Source: Agrobacterium tumefaciens (lineage in GTDB: Bacteria; Pseudomonadota; Alphaproteobacteria; Rhizobiales; Rhizobiaceae). Taken from it: a stretch of 64,000 bases of DNA. Position 1 is the stretch's first letter. Each line of letters opens with the position of its first letter. The notes below the pieces were generated by a model. That model did no database searches. It was not told the DNA's origin and saw only the letters and a list, made by a program, of their open reading frames with translations. Location: the NCBI RefSeq assembly GCF_017726655.1, contig NZ_CP072309.1:1112501-1176500 (forward strand). Direction: 5' to 3'. A program made the position numbers and the translations under genes. This document shows, piece by piece, positions 11,095 to 18,503 of this stretch.

Positions 11095-11975
11095 CACTGA
11101 TCATCGTGGTTCTCGCCAGCGCCAGCCCGATTGCAGCGCATCAGGGAGAGGAGCACGCATCCGCGGCGACATGGACATTCGATGCCTGGATCGTCAGTCC
11201 GATCATCCTTTCGGCCGTGCTCGCCGGTGCGGGTTTCCTTCGGCTGCGACGCCGATCGGGGAAAAGCCGGGAAATGACTAAATCCGCTCTGGCTTTCTAC
11301 AGCGGCCTGCTTGTCCTTGTTGCAGCCCTTGTCTCGCCCATCCATTTCATGGGCGAACATCTTTTCACATTCCATATGATCGAACATGAGCTGGTCATGG
11401 CGGTTGCCGCGCCGCTAATCGTCCTTGCCCGGCCCGTTGGCTTCATCCTCTGGAGCGTGCCCAGGCGTGTCCGCCACCTCATCGCGGCTGGCATGACCGC
11501 AAAGCCGGTCCGGGCATCGTGGAACCTGCTTGCCGGCGGGGCGGTTGCGACAACGCTGCACGGTGCCGCCATTTGGGTCTGGCACGCGCCGGACATATTC
11601 GATGCGACGGTTACGGACGTGACGCTGCACCGGCTGCAGCATCTTTCCTTTTTCCTGACGGCGATCCTGTTTTGGTGGTCCGTGCTCTGGCGCTCTGGGA
11701 AGGGAGTGGCAGCCTGGCATCTATTCGTGACGATGATGCACACGAGCATTCTGGGTGCGTTGATCGCCCTTGCGCCCCGGGTCTTTTACGTGTCGCAAAC
11801 GGAGGCCGCGCCCGCATGGGGTCTGACGCCGTTTGAGGATCAACAGCTAGCCGGCCTTCTGATGTGGGTGCCGGGCGGCATCATCTATGCGGGAGCGGCA
11901 CTCATGATGATGGCAGCGTGGATTTCACGCTCCAGCAAGCGAGGTGGTTATGACAGTCACGCTCCTGCCGTTTAA
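11082..11975 (+). CDS. CtaG-family (caa3-type) cytochrome oxidase assembly membrane protein
   Basis: The 297-residue protein has a signal-like N-terminus and about seven membrane helices. Conserved His residues appear in FHMIEHELVMAVAAP and in LQHLSFFLTAILFWW, together with the ending MWVPGGIIY, all features of the caa3_CtaG family (Bacillus CtaG type, not the Cox11-type CtaG). It is needed for maturation of caa3 oxidase, probably of the CuA or heme-copper centre. It overlaps both neighbours, so it is translationally coupled to the oxidase genes. Confidence 0.88.
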   Translation: MRALTLIIVVLASASPIAAHQGEEHASAATWTFDAWIVSPIILSAVLAGAGFLRLRRRSGKSREMTKSALAFYSGLLVLVAALVSPIHFMGEHLFTFHMIEHELVMAVAAPLIVLARPVGFILWSVPRRVRHLIAAGMTAKPVRASWNLLAGGAVATTLHGAAIWVWHAPDIFDATVTDVTLHRLQHLSFFLTAILFWWSVLWRSGKGVAAWHLFVTMMHTSILGALIALAPRVFYVSQTEAAPAWGLTPFEDQQLAGLLMWVPGGIIYAGAALMMMAAWISRSSKRGGYDSHAPAV

Positions 11976-12363
11976 AGCTGGCCTCGTCATTTCTGCGGTT
12001 TTGACAACCGCGGTTCTCACCGGCGTCGCCGTCGCCATCGTCAAGGACGGGTCGCAGAGAAGTGCGGTCGCGACAGCGATGACTGGCGGGGATGAAACGC
12101 TCGCGCCCGCAATTTTTCGCCGCTACGGCTGTAGCGGGTGCCATACGATTCCCGGCGTTGCGGGCGCCGATGGGAAGGTGGGCGGCGAACTGACCATGGT
12201 TCGGGAACGGGTCTATATTGGCGACGGTCTCAACAACACCCCGGACAATCTCGTCCGCTGGATCGTGTCTCCAACGGATTTTTCCAAGCGGACGGCGATG
12301 CCCGAGACAGGGATAACTGAAACCGAGGCGCGGCATGTTGCTGCCTACCTTTATGCCAGATGA
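11950..12363 (+). CDS. Small cytochrome c, last gene of the oxidase operon
   Basis: The 137-residue protein has an N-terminal membrane anchor (residues ~11-31) and one heme site C61-S-G-C64-H65. KRTAMPETG holds a candidate Met ligand. ATG 11950 has GAGG 5-6 bases upstream and is preferred to GTG 11944. It overlaps the CtaG gene by 26 bases. It likely carries electrons to the oxidase. It ends 2 bases from the stop of the convergent diheme cytochrome gene, with no room for a hairpin terminator between them. Confidence 0.85.
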   Translation: MTVTLLPFKAGLVISAVLTTAVLTGVAVAIVKDGSQRSAVATAMTGGDETLAPAIFRRYGCSGCHTIPGVAGADGKVGGELTMVRERVYIGDGLNNTPDNLVRWIVSPTDFSKRTAMPETGITETEARHVAAYLYAR

Positions 12364-12365
12364 CC

Positions 12366-13310
12366 TTACGGATGCGGGGTTTCGACCGGGGGCAGGGATT
12401 TGATGTAGCGCGCGATGGCGTCGCGGTCGGCCTGAGGGAGTTGCGAGAGATTGGCGACGACATCCACCATTGCGGAGCCAACGTGCCCGCCTTGCGGGGT
12501 CTTGCCCGTTGCGAGCATCTCCGAGACATCGGCTTGCGTCCAACCGGACAGACGGCGTGCTGTGATATTTGGCACGAAGCCTGTTCCCTCTGCATCCGGG
12601 CCGCCAGCATAGCGCGTTGTGGGTTTGATTGCTCCGAGAACATTGCGCGTGGAATGACATTCAGCGCAATGCGTGACAGCCTCGACAAGGTAGGCGCCGC
12701 GATTGAAGACGGCGTCACCGGCAACATTCGGCGCTTGGCGTTGCCTGGCGAAAAAGAAGAGCTTCCAGAGCCCGATCAAACGTCGGATGCGCGCAAAGAA
12801 CGGGAGGTCGTGCGGCGGTGGGCGGCCGGAAACCGCCGGCAAAGTCCTTAAGTAGGCATAGAGGTGTGCGACATCCCGCACGTCCATGCCTGTATAGCTC
12901 GTATAGGGAAAAGCAGGATAATAGTGACGGCCGGCGGGAGAAACGCCTGCAATCAATGCGTTGGCGAGATCAGCCGCCGACCACGAGCCGATACCATCCT
13001 TAACGTCGGGAGAAATATTGGGTGGCCGAAACACACCGAAGGGGGAAGCGAGCGCCATGCCGCCGCCGAGAAGAAGAGGATTTGCCTGACCCGGTGTCGC
13101 GTGACACGACCCGCAGCTTCCAGCAAGGAACACCAGTCTTCCCACCTGTGGATCGCCCGCGGTAAGGCGGGGATCGGCCTGATCAAAGAGTGTTTTCGGA
13201 GCAGTCAAAAACCAGAAGGCAGTCAATGCAACTCCTGCGATGCAGGCCCCAACGAGTACCAGGCGAAACCGCAGCAACGAATGAGAAACGGCAGCATGGG
13301 GGATCATCAT
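12366..13310 (-). CDS. Diheme cytochrome c (dehydrogenase-associated type)
   Basis: The 314-residue protein has an N-terminal signal or anchor (residues ~13-36) and two heme sites: C66-G-S-C69-H70 and C215-A-E-C218-H219. Layout and motifs (GGGMALASPFGVFRPPNIS; GGPDAEGTGFVPNIT) resemble cytochrome c subunits that accept electrons from periplasmic alcohol, aldehyde or sugar dehydrogenases. It stands alone on the minus strand, with no dehydrogenase partner beside it. An exact GGAAC-N17-GTT promoter lies 54 bases upstream (13365-13389), so expression under the general stress response is likely. The partner enzyme is unknown; the oxidase operon in front of its 3' end is a plausible electron sink. 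Confidence 0.9.
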   Translation of the reverse strand: MMIPHAAVSHSLLRFRLVLVGACIAGVALTAFWFLTAPKTLFDQADPRLTAGDPQVGRLVFLAGSCGSCHATPGQANPLLLGGGMALASPFGVFRPPNISPDVKDGIGSWSAADLANALIAGVSPAGRHYYPAFPYTSYTGMDVRDVAHLYAYLRTLPAVSGRPPPHDLPFFARIRRLIGLWKLFFFARQRQAPNVAGDAVFNRGAYLVEAVTHCAECHSTRNVLGAIKPTTRYAGGPDAEGTGFVPNITARRLSGWTQADVSEMLATGKTPQGGHVGSAMVDVVANLSQLPQADRDAIARYIKSLPPVETPHP

Positions 13311-13364
13311 CGATCATGTCCATCCTCAATGGCGACGGCGGGGCCGCGCGATCTTCTTGTATCG

Positions 13365-13389
13365 AACTTTCATGAACATTCCCGGTTCC
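13365..13389 (-). promoter_or_regulatory. EcfG-type promoter for the diheme cytochrome gene
   Basis: On the minus strand the sequence is GGAAC, 17 bases, GTT, an exact match to the general-stress sigma pattern. It ends 54 bases before the ATG of the diheme cytochrome at 13310. It is back to back with the plus-strand site at 13425. Confidence 0.8.
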
Positions 13390-13424
13390 TTGCTATCCCA
13401 GTAGCGCGCAAACCTGCCCTGGCT

Positions 13425-13449
13425 GGAACATCTTGGCAGCTGCTGGGTT
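13425..13449 (+). promoter_or_regulatory. EcfG-type promoter for the 61-residue hydrophilic protein
   Basis: Exact GGAAC-N17-GTT on the plus strand, ending 46 bases before ATG 13496. It is divergent from the site at 13365-13389. Confidence 0.8.
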
Positions 13450-13495
13450 GGGTTGTGAACCGAAGCCCATGATTGGTTTTTACAAGGGGCAGGCA

Positions 13496-13684
13496 ATGGA
13501 AAGCGACAGAGACAACGTGAAGCCAGAACCCGGTAGCGACGACGCCCGATCTGCAGACGGGGATGTCAGCCGGGAGGACCGGCAGAAAGCAAAGGAAAAC
13601 GCCGACCGCATGCGCAAAGAACGGTACGGCGGCAGTGACAAGGATGAGCACAATGACGGAAGCAGCGACAACCACCGACCATGA
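13496..13684 (+). CDS. Small highly charged hydrophilic protein
   Basis: A 62-residue protein rich in Asp, Glu, Lys and Arg, with no hydrophobic core and probably disordered. ATG 13496 has AAGGGG about 7 bases upstream; longer in-frame starts lack this and cross the promoter. An EcfG-type promoter precedes it. Its composition resembles the small hydrophilic stress proteins often found in rhizobial general stress regulons, but I recognise no family. It overlaps the next gene. Confidence 0.7.
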   Translation: MESDRDNVKPEPGSDDARSADGDVSREDRQKAKENADRMRKERYGGSDKDEHNDGSSDNHRP

Positions 13685-13910
13685 AACAATAAGGAAATGG
13701 GTCGAGGAACGCGATGGTCGCCCCGCCAAGGTGGACGTCTCCGGTGACGGAGGTATCCTGCGGATTGATTTCGGCAAACCGGAAGAGGACCTGACAGAGA
13801 TTTCCTGGGACGAGTTTTTTGAAATCTTCGAAGAAAGAAAACTGGCGTTCCTTCATCAGGATAAGACGTCCAAAGGCGAAAGCCGCTTTAACAAATTCGT
13901 TTCACGCTGA
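13653..13910 (+). CDS. Small conserved-type protein of unknown function
   Basis: An 85-residue acidic protein, with a compact sequence suggesting a small alpha/beta fold (TIRKWVEERDGRPAKV, then WDEFFEIFEERKLAFL). ATG 13653 has AAGGATG about 6 bases upstream; ATG 13644 is a nearby alternative. It overlaps the end of the preceding hydrophilic-protein gene and probably shares its stress promoter. The function is unknown. The pattern is one I associate with short 'hypothetical' genes common in rhizobia. Confidence 0.72.
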   Translation: MTEAATTTDHETIRKWVEERDGRPAKVDVSGDGGILRIDFGKPEEDLTEISWDEFFEIFEERKLAFLHQDKTSKGESRFNKFVSR

Positions 13911-13919
13911 GGCAAAGAC

Positions 13920-14576
13920 TTGCAGGCAACAGACGCAATCGATGCAAAACGCGAACAGCAGCGAAAGGCTTACCGCTTGTGGGCGCCGATTTATGACCGG
14001 GTCTATGGCTATTTCCTAAGGCCCGCGCAGGTTGAGCTGGCGCGATGTGCGGGCAACGTCGCAGGCGACGTCCTCGAAATCGGCGTGGGAACTGGCCTCG
14101 TGCTTCCACTCTATCCGCCGACAACTACCGTAACCGGTATCGATCTGTCGCAGGACATGCTTTTGAGAGCGAAACAGAAAGTCGCGCTTGGATCTTTGCC
14201 GCACGTCAAAGCTCTTCATGTCATGGATGCCTGCGATCTATCCTTCGACGACAATTCTTTTGACGTGATCTCGCTTCCCTTTGTCATGCCGCTGATACCG
14301 GATACAGATCGTCTGCTTTCCGACTGCGCGCGCGTGCTTCGACCAAAGGGGGAAATCGTGATCGTCAGCAAGATCACAGATAGTGCGGGCGCGGTGCGTC
14401 GGGTCGAGCAATTGGTGTCGCCGCTAGCGCAACAAATCGGTTTGAGTTCTGCCTTTCACATCGAAGAGATCGAAAGATGGCTGCAAAAGAACCCATCTTT
14501 TCAGATGATCGAAAACAGAAAAATTCGCCCGACCGGGTATTTCCGTCTTCTTCGCATCGGTCGCCAAAGGCGTTGA
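13920..14576 (+). CDS. Class I SAM-dependent methyltransferase (PmtA/UbiE-like)
   Basis: The 218-residue protein has a Rossmann methyltransferase fold. The SAM-binding motif I is VLEIGVGTGLVLPLY (from about residue 44), followed by GIDLSQDML (acidic motif II) and the late DVISLPFVM and VLRPKGEIVIVSK motifs. The N-terminal YRLWAPIYDRVYG segment and overall length resemble the Rhodobacter-type phosphatidylethanolamine N-methyltransferases and UbiE-like enzymes, so a lipid or quinone substrate is possible but unproven. The TTG start at 13920 has GAGG about 7 bases upstream. It follows the preceding small gene by 9 bases, so it may be in the same stress-induced transcript. Confidence 0.82.
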   Translation: MQATDAIDAKREQQRKAYRLWAPIYDRVYGYFLRPAQVELARCAGNVAGDVLEIGVGTGLVLPLYPPTTTVTGIDLSQDMLLRAKQKVALGSLPHVKALHVMDACDLSFDDNSFDVISLPFVMPLIPDTDRLLSDCARVLRPKGEIVIVSKITDSAGAVRRVEQLVSPLAQQIGLSSAFHIEEIERWLQKNPSFQMIENRKIRPTGYFRLLRIGRQRR

Positions 14577-14631
14577 GGCGAGGCTGTGATGCTCATGCAA
14601 AAGCAGCTGTTCCCGGAGATCGAATGCTGAA

Positions 14632-14656
14632 GGAACAAACGATTTCTATCGCCGTT
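14632..14656 (+). promoter_or_regulatory. EcfG-type promoter before the 70-residue protein
   Basis: Exact GGAAC-N17-GTT on the plus strand, ending 66 bases before ATG 14723. Confidence 0.78.
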
Positions 14657-14722
14657 TGTCGATGATGAGAGGCGGTGCTTGTTCAGCTTTCTGCCTTAAC
14701 CGCAATAACGCCGGGACTTACA

Positions 14723-14935
14723 ATGACAGACGAGACCGACCTTGCCGAATTCTTTCGCGTTGCGACCGACGACGAACTGTTTCAGAAAATGCGAGAGCTT
14801 GAAATCAGGAGCGAAGAAGAAGGTCTGGATGAGGTCGCCGCCCAGGTTGAGTTGACAGCTAGTGAAATCGAAAACCGTTTTCCCGGTCAGGCGCTTGCAC
14901 CCTATAAGCGTTGGAAGCAGGAGCAATTTCTTTAA
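14723..14935 (+). CDS. Small acidic protein of unknown function
   Basis: A 70-residue mostly helical, acidic protein (MTDETDLAEFFRVATDDELF; RSEEEGLDEVAAQVELTA). ATG 14723 is preferred to the upstream TTG because the translated similarity to small rhizobial proteins begins there, although the ribosome binding site (GGGAC) is weak. The exact EcfG-type promoter upstream supports a real, stress-induced transcript. I do not recognise a family. Confidence 0.65.
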   Translation: MTDETDLAEFFRVATDDELFQKMRELEIRSEEEGLDEVAAQVELTASEIENRFPGQALAPYKRWKQEQFL

Positions 14936-15071
14936 AGCGACCGGCATGCGCGCCAGCAGATCGGTCAGATCCCGGGTACGTCCCGGCAAACCTCTGGCGC
15001 CGGTTTTTCGTGCGGAATGCATAAAAACGAAGAATAGAGCATTGTGGGTCATCTAGGTAGCCGAAAGAGCT

Positions 15072-15431
15072 CTAGTGGAAGGTGCCCCCTTGTTGCGCGG
15101 TCAAACCAGAAACAATATTCCTGATATCCCGCGGGTGGGCGGAAAGGACGTAGGGGCCAGCCTCCTGCCGAGCAAGCGTTTGTGACACATAGAAGAGAAA
15201 GCGCGTGCCTCTTTCTTCCAGCTCCTGTGTCAGGCGCAGCATGATTTCGGCGTCGTAACGAACGTCGATTATCGCGGCCGTATACGACAGATCGTGACCA
15301 TCGATTATTGCATCCGCAGCGTAAGGTCCAAGCAGATCGATGTGGGCCGCTGCCCATGCCCCCCTGATCTCGGGTGTAAGATCATTGGCCTCGCCAATGA
15401 CAAGGATGGTGAAGCGTCCTGTGCTTCGCAT
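15072..15431 (-). CDS. Receiver-like (CheY-fold) protein lacking the usual acidic pair
   Basis: The 119-residue protein keeps the alternating pattern of a response-regulator receiver (FTILVIGEAND, AAIIDVRYDAE, TRFLFYVSQ). Asp of IIDVR sits where the phospho-acceptor would be. The first strand is followed by GEAN instead of the EDE/DD acidic patch, and the conserved Lys near the end is not evident, so normal phosphorylation is doubtful. ATG 15431 is chosen because receiver homology starts just after it. It resembles the other receiver-like protein at 27893. No exact EcfG site was found upstream. Confidence 0.65.
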   Translation of the reverse strand: MRSTGRFTILVIGEANDLTPEIRGAWAAAHIDLLGPYAADAIIDGHDLSYTAAIIDVRYDAEIMLRLTQELEERGTRFLFYVSQTLARQEAGPYVLSAHPRDIRNIVSGLTAQQGGTFH

Positions 15432-15892
15432 GCAATACTCCCTGCGTGCTCGCCAGCCACGCCTCGTTTCATGAAGGCGTATACGCGCGGCAAGCCATAA
15501 AGGCCCATCGGGCTTCATCAAATATCTGCGAGGCTGCGCAGACTTCGTCTGGTATATACGAACCTAGTGCTCGGCGAGTTTCAGCAACGGGTATATTTCA
15601 ATTCCGCTTTGTATTTTGACAGGAACAAAACAGGACTGCCAAGGTTCGGGGCCATGTTCAAACACGGAGATCCCCAATGGCTACTCAAAAGACCCTCGAC
15701 GGCCAATCTGGATGAGGATGGCGCAACGGACAAAAAGCTCACCAAGCTTGCGTTCGCGAACCAGAAAGTCGAAGGGCCGCATAATTTCCTCTCGGCTTGC
15801 ACGAACGACGTAGCGAAATCGCCGGCGCGGGAAGAAATTCCGGCCCGGGCGGCGTTCACTGTATTTAGCCACTCGCGTTGATGGAGAATTAA
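15432..15892. other. Gene-poor interval with one orphan stress promoter
   Basis: This 461-base stretch holds the EcfG-type promoter at 15622-15646. Behind it, ATG 15677 has GGAGA 7 bases upstream but opens only 12 codons (starting MATQKTLDG) before a stop. A different frame then continues to 15881 with acidic, plausible protein content (LTKLAFANQKVEG). This could be a frameshifted small gene, a leader for the DUF982 gene at 15893, or a small RNA. I could not decide, so no CDS is called. Confidence 0.5.
15622..15646 (+). promoter_or_regulatory. EcfG-type promoter without a clear adjacent gene
   Basis: Exact GGAAC-N17-GTT on the plus strand. The next supported gene is the DUF982 protein, whose start is 246 bases further on. 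Confidence 0.72.
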
Positions 15893-16225
15893 ATGGCAAC
15901 CGTTCCGCAACTAGGCGCCAATCCAATCGGTCTCCTTGTGGGAACCCGCCGCTTCATGCTCTCCGGTGTCGATGACGCCGTGCAGTTGCTTGAACAACAC
16001 TGGCCGAACAAGACGGGCATCCACTATGGCCGGGCGCTCAGGAGCTGTCGTTTGGCATTGCTCAGGAACGGGCCCGCCGCCGTTGCGCGCGAGGATTTGA
16101 TCGCCGCCTGTCTGGAGGCCGGCATTCCACACCAATTTCAGTCCGGTTCCGATAAGGAGCAATTGCCTCTTTTTGCCGGGCCGGAGGATGATGAACATCC
16201 TTCACCGGGAGCGGGTCGCCAGTAG
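15893..16225 (+). CDS. DUF982 family protein
   Basis: The 110-residue protein matches the DUF982 pattern: DDAVQLLEQHWP, then HYGRALRSCRLALLRNGPAAVAR cut by AREDLIAACLEAG. The family is found largely in rhizobia and has no established function. ATG 15893 has GGAG about 6 bases upstream. The orphan stress promoter at 15622 could drive it with a long leader. A second, more divergent DUF982 gene lies behind hsp20 at 44739. Confidence 0.82.
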   Translation: MATVPQLGANPIGLLVGTRRFMLSGVDDAVQLLEQHWPNKTGIHYGRALRSCRLALLRNGPAAVAREDLIAACLEAGIPHQFQSGSDKEQLPLFAGPEDDEHPSPGAGRQ

Positions 16226-16258
16226 GCGTCGTCGCCACAAAAAAAGCAGGAGGTTGCG

Positions 16259-16483
16259 ATGCCGGAGCCACGAGAACGTATCAGGCCGGAGGAGGACCTG
16301 AACCGCACCGTCAGCGAAAAGCTGGATTCGAAATTTTCGCCTGTCGGTATCGATGATGGGGCCTTTCGCGGGCGGAACAGGACTTGGAAAAGAATGATCG
16401 GTTATGTGCTGGTCATTTTTGCCCTCGCAATCGTCATCGCTTTGTCCTTCCTCCTGGGAACGCATCCGGGTCGGGTCTCGTGA
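16259..16483 (+). CDS. Small single-span membrane protein
   Basis: A 74-residue protein with a charged N-terminal half and one C-terminal membrane helix (residues ~46-66, GYVLVIFALAIVIALSFLLG). ATG 16259 has AGGAGG about 6 bases upstream. It is 33 bases downstream of the DUF982 gene and followed by a second small membrane protein gene, so the three may be co-transcribed. Function unknown. Confidence 0.72.
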   Translation: MPEPRERIRPEEDLNRTVSEKLDSKFSPVGIDDGAFRGRNRTWKRMIGYVLVIFALAIVIALSFLLGTHPGRVS

Positions 16484-16508
16484 TACAAGAGCTGAAGAGG
16501 AGCATGAG

Positions 16509-16655
16509 ATGAGTGAACGAACTGACGAAAAGTCGCTTTATTGGGCCATTGTCGGTGCCGACAGGAACACCAACGAAGGCTTGGCGCGTTTATTGGGTCT
16601 TATTATCCTGCTGATTGTTGCGGGCGGCGTCATCGCCTGGATAATTGGGCGTTGA
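16509..16655 (+). CDS. 48-residue membrane protein
   Basis: A very short protein with a polar N-terminus (MSERTDEKSLYWAIVGADRN) and one membrane helix (residues ~27-46). ATG 16509 has AAGAGGAG about 7 bases upstream. It is 25 bases after the previous small membrane protein gene. The two look like a small-protein pair. Function unknown. Confidence 0.65.
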   Translation: MSERTDEKSLYWAIVGADRNTNEGLARLLGLIILLIVAGGVIAWIIGR

Positions 16656-16676
16656 TCCCTCCCCGGATGTCTTAAA

Positions 16677-16693
16677 GAGCCGTTCGGCGGCTC
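16677..16693 (-). terminator. Possible terminator of the glycan operon
   Basis: A 6-bp inverted repeat (GAGCCG/CGGCTC, loop of 5) lies 38 bases beyond the stop of the last minus-strand glycan gene. Read on the minus strand, it is followed by TTTAAG. The T run is short, so the call is weak. Confidence 0.4.
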
Positions 16694-16730
16694 ATCAAAA
16701 ACGGCCTTTCTCTGGGTGACGTCAGCCCCT

Positions 16731-17465
16731 TCACGTCGCCTGCGGCGGCGGCTCTGCCGCATAGTGGCGTTTGCCACGCCGGCAGAGATACACCTCGCGT
16801 TCCGGATTTCCCTGGATGATAAACCCAGCGCTCCTCAGCATCGCCTCCACAGCCGCTTTATTCGGGATGAACCAGTTCGTCGGATCGGCCGCGTACCGCT
16901 CCTCAACGAAGAAGAGTTTGGGAGAGGACGGTTCGTCGAAAACGGCCCACTCCGAGAAGGGATAATCTTCTTTTATAGCCAGCGTTCTTTCGTCGCCCCG
17001 TTGAAGGGACTGGAACAGCATCATGTCATCAGCGACATGCTCAAAAATCAGATCCAGAGCGAGCAGGGGATGGCGTAGATGGTAAAAGACACCCATGAAG
17101 ATGACGAGATCAAATCGCTCGTTCAGCGAGCCAACGTCATAGACCGACATTTGCCGGAATTCGATGTCGAGCCTCGACTGTTCGGCCACGAAGCGGGCCT
17201 GATCGAGATAGTGCGGGTCGGAATCAATCCCGACCACACGCCCCGCATTTCGACGCTTCATTTCCAGACTGTAGAAGCCGGCATTGCAGCCGATGTCGAG
17301 AACGCTCCGACCCTCGAGATTGTCTGGAATGACATGAGCGAACCCTTCCCACTTAAACGCCGGATAATCCCCGAGAAAATGATCCGGTGCGGTTTTTACA
17401 CCGGCGATCTCCATGTTCTGGAACCACGGGCCAAGCTCGATGATGCGCTTTTTAACGCCCCCCAT
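16731..17465 (-). CDS. SAM-dependent methyltransferase of the glycan operon (TIGR04290-like)
   Basis: The 244-residue protein has SAM motif I VLDIGCNAGFYSLEMKRR (from about residue 55), GIDSDPHYL, and VIFMGVFYHLRHPLLAL. The overall form resembles CmoB-like methyltransferases and, from memory, the TIGR04290 family that occurs beside glycosyltransferases. It is the last gene of the eight-gene operon, 3 bases behind the UDP-glucuronate decarboxylase gene. A likely role is O-methylation of a sugar or of the growing glycan, inferred from context. Confidence 0.82.
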   Translation of the reverse strand: MGGVKKRIIELGPWFQNMEIAGVKTAPDHFLGDYPAFKWEGFAHVIPDNLEGRSVLDIGCNAGFYSLEMKRRNAGRVVGIDSDPHYLDQARFVAEQSRLDIEFRQMSVYDVGSLNERFDLVIFMGVFYHLRHPLLALDLIFEHVADDMMLFQSLQRGDERTLAIKEDYPFSEWAVFDEPSSPKLFFVEERYAADPTNWFIPNKAAVEAMLRSAGFIIQGNPEREVYLCRRGKRHYAAEPPPQAT

Positions 17466-17468
17466 GGC

Positions 17469-18503
17469 TTAAGCTCCCAGCACCGCACTGGCGGCAATGG
17501 CGCCGCTTCCGGCCACAATGGCTCCAGGTGCCGGATGCTGCTTCGATGCGGCGAGGAGAAACCACTCCGCAGTGTGGCGCAGACCTTCAGCGAGCGGTAC
17601 CGTCGGCGCCCAGCGAAGCAATTCTGCTGCCCGCGATATGTCCGGTTTCCGTCGGCGCGGATCGTCGGTCGGCAGGGGTTTATGGACAAGGACCGAGCGC
17701 GTCGGAACAGTTTCAAGAACCAGATCTGCGAGCTGCCTGATTGAGAACTCGCCCGGGTTGCCCAGGTTAACAGGAAGCCCCGGATTGGGCTGGACATCCA
17801 TCAGGGCGATAAGGCCGGCGATCAGGTCGCTGACGTAACAGAAAGATCGAGTTTGCTCGCCTGTGCCGTAGATTGTCAACGGTTGTCCCGCGATGGCCTG
17901 CACCAGCAGGTTCGACACGATGCGGCCGTCGTCGGGGCGCATGCGCGGGCCGTAAGTATTGAAAATTCTGGCAACACGAGCATCCACTTTACCGGCCCGG
18001 AAAAGATCGAAACACAGCGCCTCGGCCGCCCGCTTGCCCTCGTCGTAACAGGCACGAGGGCCGGTACAGCTGACATTGCCGCGATAATCCTCCCGCTGAG
18101 GATGTTCGTCGGGATCGCCATAGACCTCGCTCGTTGAAGCCTGCAGGAAAGATGCCCGGTTGCGTTGAGCGAGCGCAAGGAGGTTCGCCGTGCCTGAGAC
18201 ACAGGTCATCATCGTGTGTACCGGATCTGCCTGGTACTGTGGTGGCGATGCCGCGCAGGCCAGATTGTAAATCTGGTGCACCGGCTCATCGATCTCCTGA
18301 AGGTCGCATATATCCTGCTCGATCAGCCGAAAATGTGGATGGTTCAAAAGAGGACGCACGTTTGCGTGCGAGCCTGTGAGGAAACTGTCGATGCATAGAA
18401 CCCTATCGCCCCGCGCCAGCAAAGCGTCGCAGAGGTGCGACCCGACAAAGCCCCCGCCGCCTGCGACGACAATCGTTCTAGTAGGTGGATTTGGTGTCGG
18501 CAT
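17469..18503 (-). CDS. UDP-glucuronate decarboxylase-type NAD-dependent epimerase/dehydratase
   Basis: The 344-residue extended SDR protein has NAD-binding GGGGFVGSHL (residues ~16-25) and catalytic YDEGK (YxxxK). Long stretches match UDP-xylose synthases: LQASTSEVYGDP, NTYGPRMRPDDGRIVSN, GTGEQTRSFCYV, and DDPRRRKPDI near the end. The expected reaction is UDP-glucuronate to UDP-xylose plus CO2. ATG 18503 is favoured because GGGAG lies 8 bases upstream, too close to ATG 18509. It overlaps the previous gene by 26 bases. UDP-xylose would be a donor for the neighbouring glycosyltransferases. The glycosidase-like domain encoded at 24 kb is xylosidase-like, which fits a xylose-containing product, but this is inference. 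Confidence 0.88.
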   Translation of the reverse strand: MPTPNPPTRTIVVAGGGGFVGSHLCDALLARGDRVLCIDSFLTGSHANVRPLLNHPHFRLIEQDICDLQEIDEPVHQIYNLACAASPPQYQADPVHTMMTCVSGTANLLALAQRNRASFLQASTSEVYGDPDEHPQREDYRGNVSCTGPRACYDEGKRAAEALCFDLFRAGKVDARVARIFNTYGPRMRPDDGRIVSNLLVQAIAGQPLTIYGTGEQTRSFCYVSDLIAGLIALMDVQPNPGLPVNLGNPGEFSIRQLADLVLETVPTRSVLVHKPLPTDDPRRRKPDISRAAELLRWAPTVPLAEGLRHTAEWFLLAASKQHPAPGAIVAGSGAIAASAVLGA

